Positions 31,269 through 35,118 of a DNA stretch of 35,118 nucleotides are shown here, one piece after another. Origin of the DNA: JBAXRT01 sp037131065 (GTDB lineage: Bacteria > Bacteroidota > Bacteroidia > Bacteroidales > FEN-979); NCBI GenBank assembly GCA_037131065.1, contig JBAXRT010000009.1:1-35118 (forward strand). The letters run 5' to 3'. The notes beneath the pieces are model-generated. The model was not told the origin of the DNA, searched no databases, and saw nothing but the letters and a program-made list of their open reading frames with translations. The first letter of the stretch is position 1, and every line of letters begins with the position of its first letter. Position numbers and translations under genes: made by a program.

Positions 31269-32090
31269 ATGAGCAAGAAAAGTAACAAAGGCGGTTCATT
31301 AGGTGACGCTTTACGGTCAGGATTCACATTGTTCGCGATCATTGTCGCTTTCGTTGTTGGATTCTTAGTTTTCAAGTTAGTCATGGGTAATCCCATCAAT
31401 TTCGAAGGCAACAATCCGGAGGGTTCTCCTCTGGCGGGAAACTACCTGGGGATTATCTATAAAGGGGGTATTATTGTTCCCTTCCTCATCGGGCTGAACC
31501 TGATGCTGGTAATCTTTGCACTTGAAAGATTATTCACATTGACACGCGCTAGAGGAAAAGGAAGGATCAATGTATTTGTCAAGAACCTGCAGAACCTGCT
31601 TGATTCCGACAAAATCGAAGACGCTGTTGCAGCCTGTGACAAACAGAAAGGTTCTCTGGCAAATGTTATGAAGGCCGGCCTGCTTCGCTACCGCACGCTT
31701 CAGCATGACAACACGCTGGTTAAAGATCAGAAGATCGTTGCGCTTCAGAAGGAGTTTGAAGAAGCCACGGCACTCGAACTGCCGATGCTTTCGCGCAACC
31801 TGGTCATCCTTTCCACCATTGCCTCCATCTCCGTGTTAACCGGTCTTCTGGGAACCGTTCTCGGTATGATCCGTGCATTCGGCGCTCTTGCCCAGGCTGG
31901 CGCTCCCGATGCACTTGCTCTTGCCACCGGTATTTCTGAAGCACTTATCAACACGGCTTTCGGTATCGCCGGCTCCTTGCTGGCTATTGTGCTTTACAAC
32001 ACCTTTTCATCTCAGATTGACAGCTTTACCTATAAAATTGATGAAGCCGGGTTCAGCCTCGTACAATCATTTGCAGCAGGTGCTAAGTAG
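31269..32090 (+). CDS. exbB: MotA/TolQ/ExbB proton channel family protein
   Basis: Pentameric proton-channel subunit of the TonB motor. It has 273 residues with an N-terminal membrane helix (SGFTLFAIIVAFVVGFLVFKLV, about 18-39), a second (GGIIVPFLIGLNLMLVIFALERLF, 66-89), a cytoplasmic domain (90-175) and the conserved last two helices. These contain NLVILSTIASISVLTGLLGTVLGMIRAF (176-203) and ALATGISEALINTAFGIAGSLLAIVLYNTF, the TolQ/ExbB signature. Its own promoter lies upstream and a hairpin follows the stop. Because the paired ExbDs and TonB are next to it, an ExbB role is preferred over TolQ or MotA. Confidence 0.93.
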   Translation: MSKKSNKGGSLGDALRSGFTLFAIIVAFVVGFLVFKLVMGNPINFEGNNPEGSPLAGNYLGIIYKGGIIVPFLIGLNLMLVIFALERLFTLTRARGKGRINVFVKNLQNLLDSDKIEDAVAACDKQKGSLANVMKAGLLRYRTLQHDNTLVKDQKIVALQKEFEEATALELPMLSRNLVILSTIASISVLTGLLGTVLGMIRAFGALAQAGAPDALALATGISEALINTAFGIAGSLLAIVLYNTFSSQIDSFTYKIDEAGFSLVQSFAAGAK

Positions 32091-32101
32091 GCAAACTGGG
32101 T

Positions 32102-32120
32102 TGCTCTTTCATTGAGAGCA
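32102..32120 (+). other. Hairpin between exbB and exbD
   Basis: TGCTCT (32102-32107) pairs with AGAGCA (32115-32120) around a 7-base loop, 12 bases after the exbB stop. No T-tract follows and the next gene starts at 32157, so it is not a full terminator. It resembles the atpE-atpF element in position. Confidence 0.5.
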
Positions 32121-32156
32121 TATTGAACGGAATGACATTATTTAAAACAGAAACCC

Positions 32157-32792
32157 ATGCCAAAAATAAAAGCTCCAGTAAGATCTCCGCATATAGACAT
32201 GACCCCGATGGTGGACTTGTTCTCCGTGCTCCTGATCTTCTTATTGCTTACAGCCTCTTTTCGGCCACAGGAAGCGGCGCCGATTAATACGCCCTCCTCT
32301 GTCTCTGAAAAACAGGCACCGGATAATGATATCATGACGATCTTCGTTTCCAAGGATGGACTGATATTCTTCAATTTCGACAATGGCAAGGATACTTCAA
32401 CCCATTTCCGGTCGAAGTTGCTAGCCAAGATGGGCGAACAATATAAAATCACCTTTACTCCAAAGGAGCTGGACAAATTCGGGAAACTCGCTTCATTCGG
32501 GCTGCCTATAAAGGACATGAAGGCCTTTATCAATGCCCAGGATTCGAAGGAGAGGGATGCCCTGCAAAAGGGGATCCCGACCGATTCGACGGATAACCAG
32601 CTTGCTTGGTGGATCAGGTCGGCACGACTCACAAACCCCTTTGCTGAAGTTGCCATCAAGGGTGACGGGGAGGCCCAGTACAAGGTCGTGAAAAAGCTAA
32701 TGGACCTCCTGCAGGAGAACAAGGTGAATAAATTCAATCTCGTTACGACGCTGATGAAAGAAGAGATTACGATAAAGGATTTACCAAAATAG
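32157..32792 (+). CDS. exbD: ExbD/TolR family biopolymer transport protein (first copy)
   Basis: Dimeric partner of ExbB in the proton-driven TonB motor. It has 211 residues: a short cytoplasmic N-terminus, then the membrane helix IDMTPMVDLFSVLLIFLLLTASF with the essential aspartate D20 in the TP-x-x-D motif, and a long periplasmic domain. E. coli ExbD is 141 residues, so the periplasmic part is enlarged (an extra region at about 85-160). The end KKLMDLLQENKVNKFNLVTTLMKEE is the usual dimerisation fold. A second ExbD follows after 40 bases. Confidence 0.92.
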   Translation: MPKIKAPVRSPHIDMTPMVDLFSVLLIFLLLTASFRPQEAAPINTPSSVSEKQAPDNDIMTIFVSKDGLIFFNFDNGKDTSTHFRSKLLAKMGEQYKITFTPKELDKFGKLASFGLPIKDMKAFINAQDSKERDALQKGIPTDSTDNQLAWWIRSARLTNPFAEVAIKGDGEAQYKVVKKLMDLLQENKVNKFNLVTTLMKEEITIKDLPK

Positions 32793-32832
32793 AGCGTAAC
32801 GTGATTTTCAATTAATAAAAGACAAAACCAAT

Positions 32833-33471
32833 ATGGCTGAATTAATTGTTGAGGAAAAAGGAAAAAAAGGTGGTAAGCGAAGGCCTAAAAAGCACAGCAC
32901 CAATATCGACATGACACCCATGGTCGACCTGATGTGTTTGCTCATTACCTTCTTCATGCTAACCACGGCATTCAGCAAGGCCAAGGTGATGGTAATCACA
33001 ATGCCCGAAAAAGATCAGAATCAGGATAAAAAGGACCAGCCGCAGATTTCCGCCGCACGTACCCTGAATATCTTACTTACCGAAGGCGACCGGGTTTACT
33101 ATTACAAAGGCATGGCTGATCCTAAAAAACCACCCCTGCCTACGATGCTTAAAACGGACTTCAGCAAAGACGGTATTCGCAAAGTACTTCTTGAAATGAA
33201 TAAGGACCTCTTTACAAAGATTGCCGATTTCAGGGATAAGCGTCTGACAGGAAAACTTGTTGTGGCTGATACCACAGCTGATAATGAGATCAAAAGGATG
33301 AAAAAGGAGGACCGCAAAGGCCCGATTGTCCTGATCAAGGCCGATGACAAAGCCAAATACAGGGATATAGTCAATATCATTGACGAAATGGCAATCTGCA
33401 ACATTGCCAGCTATGCCGTGGTCGATCTTACCACGGTTGAGCTGGACATGCTGAAGGCTGCCCCAAAATAA
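32833..33471 (+). CDS. exbD: ExbD/TolR family biopolymer transport protein (second copy)
   Basis: Second ExbD of the block. It has 212 residues: a very basic N-terminus (EKGKKGGKRRPKKHS), the helix IDMTPMVDLMCLLITFFMLTTAF with D32 as the proton-binding aspartate, and a periplasmic domain ending YRDIVNIIDEMAICNIASYAVVDLTTVEL. It shares the membrane motif with the upstream copy but little elsewhere, so the two are old paralogues, probably forming a heterodimer in the ExbB pore. Paired exbD genes are common in Bacteroidota. tonB follows 35 bases later. Confidence 0.92.
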   Translation: MAELIVEEKGKKGGKRRPKKHSTNIDMTPMVDLMCLLITFFMLTTAFSKAKVMVITMPEKDQNQDKKDQPQISAARTLNILLTEGDRVYYYKGMADPKKPPLPTMLKTDFSKDGIRKVLLEMNKDLFTKIADFRDKRLTGKLVVADTTADNEIKRMKKEDRKGPIVLIKADDKAKYRDIVNIIDEMAICNIASYAVVDLTTVELDMLKAAPK

Positions 33472-33506
33472 TGAGATGATTTGTTAACACTTTAAAAAGA
33501 TAGTGT

Positions 33507-34292
33507 ATGGCAATTGAAAAACAGCGAGTCGAATCGCTGGAGGAAATGGTCTTTAAGAACAGGAACAAAGAGTACGGATCTTATCAGCTTCGTAAAAAGT
33601 ACCGGAAATATATGACCACTTCCATGATCATCGGACTGGTCCTGATCGCGGTCACCGTAGGTTATCCGCTGATCTCGAACTATCTGAATAAGAGCCGGCT
33701 GATCAGGGAGAAGGAAAAATCGGTTACTGCTGAAATGATGAACGCTCCGAAGGAAGAACTTCCTCCACCTCCTCCACCTCCTCCACCTCCTGAAGCACTT
33801 GTTGAAAAGGTTAAGTTTACGGCCCCTGTGGTTGTTGAAGATACGACCATCGAGACCGGACTTCAAACACAGGATGATCTGGCAAACAAGGCCAATACGG
33901 AAGTTCCCACCGAAGATGTTGAAGTCGAGGTGAAAGATGAAAAACCACAGGTTATTGAACAGCCCCAGCAGGCGGAGATCTTTACCGTTGTTGAGGAACA
34001 GCCTGGCTACCCAGGCGGTGAAGAGTCCCGTATTAAATTCCTCCAGGACAATATCAAATATCCTGAAGAGGCCAAGGAACTCGGAATCCAGGGAAAGGTT
34101 TTTGTAACGTTTGTCGTTGAAGTCGACGGCTCCATAACCGATGTTAGGGTTTTAAGGGGTATCGGAGGCGGATGCGATGAGGAGGCCATCCGGGTTGTGA
34201 AGGCAATGCCCAAATGGGTGCCCGGAAAACAACGGGGTGTGCCTGTCAGGGTTCAGTTCAACCTTCCCATCAAGTTTACCCTCCAGGGATAA
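33507..34292 (+). CDS. tonB: Energy transducer TonB
   Basis: Couples the ExbB/ExbD motor to TonB-dependent outer-membrane receptors. It has 261 residues. The cytoplasmic start has the Bacteroidota-typical EEMVFKNRNKEYGSYQLRKKY, followed by the anchor MTTSMIIGLVLIAVTVGYPLI (34-54) and a periplasmic linker with ten consecutive prolines (33762-33791, encoded by a CCTCCACCT repeat) and acidic stretches. The TonB C-terminal domain is at about 168-261 (PGYPGGEESRIKFLQ, GIQGKVFVTFVVEVDGSI, MPKWVPGKQRGVPVRVQFNLPIKF). An intrinsic terminator follows 22 bases after the stop. Confidence 0.95.
   Translation: MAIEKQRVESLEEMVFKNRNKEYGSYQLRKKYRKYMTTSMIIGLVLIAVTVGYPLISNYLNKSRLIREKEKSVTAEMMNAPKEELPPPPPPPPPPEALVEKVKFTAPVVVEDTTIETGLQTQDDLANKANTEVPTEDVEVEVKDEKPQVIEQPQQAEIFTVVEEQPGYPGGEESRIKFLQDNIKYPEEAKELGIQGKVFVTFVVEVDGSITDVRVLRGIGGGCDEEAIRVVKAMPKWVPGKQRGVPVRVQFNLPIKFTLQG
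33762..33791 (+). repeat. Proline-codon microsatellite in tonB
   Basis: Three copies of CCTCCACCT plus one CCT encode ten prolines in the TonB linker. Slippage by 9 or 3 bases would change the linker length without a frameshift. Confidence 0.85.
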
Positions 34293-34313
34293 GAACGAAA
34301 GGTTTTAAACCGG

Positions 34314-34345
34314 AAAAGCGATCAGATAATGGTCGCTTTTTTTTT
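34314..34345 (+). terminator. Rho-independent terminator of the tonB operon
   Basis: Stem AGCGATC / GGTCGCT (34317-34323 / 34331-34337, one T-G wobble) with loop AGATAAT, followed by nine T (34337-34345) and preceded by four A. This is a textbook intrinsic terminator. Confidence 0.9.
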
Positions 34346-34449
34346 ACCTATTTTGCAGAATAAATCTACATATATGACTTTATAATTATTTGTTTAATTC
34401 CCTGCTCAAATAACCTCTAATTTAGAATCTATCCTAAATATTTTTTTTG

Positions 34450-34457
34450 TAACTTTG
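34450..34457 (+). promoter_or_regulatory. Predicted -7 box for the hdrC-hdrB genes
   Basis: TAACTTTG is an exact TAnnTTTG match, 34 bases before the hdrC ATG and downstream of the tonB terminator, in an A/T-rich region. The remainder of the gap 34346-34449 shows no gene. Confidence 0.5.
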
Positions 34458-34491
34458 TACTGTTAATTTATTAACAACATATAGTTTTTTT

Positions 34492-35061
34492 ATGATAACA
34501 CTCTCATATATAGGAAAAAACACATTTCTGGAGGCCGTCAATAAAAAAAGCGGCGCCAATGTCCTGGAATGTTACCAGTGTGGAAAGTGCGCTGCTACCT
34601 GCCCCGTTTCCCAGTATATGGATTTTCCTCCCAGGGAGATCATGCAGCTGATCAAGCTTGGCATGAAGGATGATGCCTATATGGCCAACTCAACCTGGTA
34701 CTGCCTTACCTGCTCCGCCTGTTCGGGGCGTTGTCCAAGGGAGATAGAAATTCCTGCAGTGATGGAAGCAGTTAGACACCTTGCCATCGAGGAAAATCTC
34801 TACCCGGACTCAAAAAAGGTGAAAGAGATACGCAAGTTCCATGAGATTTTCCTTGAAATGATCAAGCGGTATGGACGTAATTACGAATTACGTATGATGG
34901 CAGAGTTCAATATACGCACCAGGAATCTGTTCAAGGACATGCACCTTGCGCCTAAAGCCCTGCTCAAAGGCAAGATCCCCATCGGGAACCATCCGCTCAA
35001 GAGCGCCAAGGCCATCAAACGCATGTACGCACTGGCCGAAAAACTGGAAAAAAATAAATAA
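34492..35061 (+). CDS. hdrC: Heterodisulfide reductase subunit C-like iron-sulfur protein
   Basis: Small 2x[4Fe-4S] electron carrier that passes electrons to the HdrB-type cysteine-rich subunit. It has 189 residues, normal for HdrC. The cluster ligands are C27, C30, C33 and C37 (CYQCGKCAATCP) and C71, C74, C77 and C81 (CLTCSACSGRCP). The helical FPPREIMQLIKLGMKD between them and IPAVMEAVRHLAIEE after are typical. It starts a new operon after a terminator and is followed by hdrB after 11 bases. The true acceptor is unknown; in bacteria without methanogenesis these proteins join HdrA-like flavoproteins or other dehydrogenases. Confidence 0.92.
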   Translation: MITLSYIGKNTFLEAVNKKSGANVLECYQCGKCAATCPVSQYMDFPPREIMQLIKLGMKDDAYMANSTWYCLTCSACSGRCPREIEIPAVMEAVRHLAIEENLYPDSKKVKEIRKFHEIFLEMIKRYGRNYELRMMAEFNIRTRNLFKDMHLAPKALLKGKIPIGNHPLKSAKAIKRMYALAEKLEKNK

Positions 35062-35072
35062 CCTTATTGAAC

Positions 35073-35118
35073 ATGAAGAAATTAACCTATTTCCCGGGTT
35101 GTTCCGCACATGGCACCA
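35073..35118 (+). CDS. hdrB: Heterodisulfide reductase subunit B-like protein (3' end outside window)
   Basis: Only 15 full codons are present: MKKLTYFPGCSAHGT. The YFPGCS-x-HGT opening is the standard start of HdrB/CCG-domain proteins, where the cysteine belongs to the first CCG motif that binds the non-cubane iron-sulfur centre. Its position directly after hdrC supports the call. The rest lies beyond the window. Confidence 0.8.
   Translation, partial: MKKLTYFPGCSAHGT

Noticed and set aside
32138..32737. 199-codon minus-strand open frame opposite exbD
   Set aside because: The exbD reading on the plus strand has the DMTPMVDL motif and membrane helix, and the antisense frame shares only its length.
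1..35118. CRISPR arrays, tRNA or rRNA genes, insertion sequences
   Set aside because: No spacer-repeat pattern, cloverleaf-like intergenic sequence, rRNA segment, transposase or terminal inverted repeats were seen by eye. The short tandem arrays have no spacers and units too short for CRISPR.

Overview
The window is most likely from a member of the phylum Bacteroidota, probably an anaerobic or facultative lineage near the Bacteroidales. Supporting signs are a type IX secretion C-terminal sorting domain (end of the gene at 15604-17640), a Bacteroidota-style TonB/ExbB/ExbD/ExbD block, a DUF3109 protein, an AtpB with a long N-terminal extension, plant-like IspG sequence motifs, and several sequences matching the Bacteroidota -7 promoter box TAnnTTTG. 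No rRNA, tRNA, CRISPR array, insertion sequence or phage gene was seen. The window is dense, mostly core metabolism, with no gene-free stretch above 300 bases.

Layout. (1) 1-3293: the 3' part of an O-antigen ligase-type membrane protein, a small outer-membrane barrel-like protein on the minus strand, and a diacylglycerol/lipid kinase. (2) 8150-3305, minus strand: a tolC / periplasmic adaptor / tsaB / ispG operon. It is a tripartite efflux pair without its inner-membrane pump, followed by a tRNA-modification gene and an isoprenoid gene. (3) 8341-13899: a small lipoprotein, then atpB-E-F-H-A-G (F0 plus alpha, gamma, delta); atpD and atpC are not here. (4) 13983-15340, minus strand: DUF3109 protein and a lipoprotein-type cyclase/formamidase. 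(5) 15604-17640: a secreted cohesin/PKD-like protein with a T9SS tail. (6) 17877-27767: an 11-gene complex I operon nuoA-B-C-D-H-I-J-K-L-M-N without nuoE, F or G, followed by two small unrecognised genes. (7) 28498-34292: a PstS-fold lipoprotein, a TPR protein, exbB, exbD, exbD and tonB, closed by a clear intrinsic terminator. (8) 34492-end: hdrC and the first 15 codons of hdrB.

How it fits together: complex I without its NADH-oxidising module would pump ions using an unidentified donor (ferredoxin is the usual suggestion), the ATP synthase would use the gradient, and the TonB block would use it to drive outer-membrane import. HdrC/HdrB adds another soluble iron-sulfur electron-transfer unit. 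These links are inferred from gene content.

The most unusual material is non-coding or repeat-derived. Short tandem arrays with 7, 8 or 9 bp periods sit at several gene borders. One lies in frame inside ispG, and another forms the ispG translation start region as a chain of overlapping mini-ORFs. Hairpins without a T-tract sit directly after atpE and exbB, two genes whose products are needed in excess over their neighbours. IspG has plant-like (type II) sequence motifs but lacks the extra central domain. I did not find a convincing wholly new multi-gene system.
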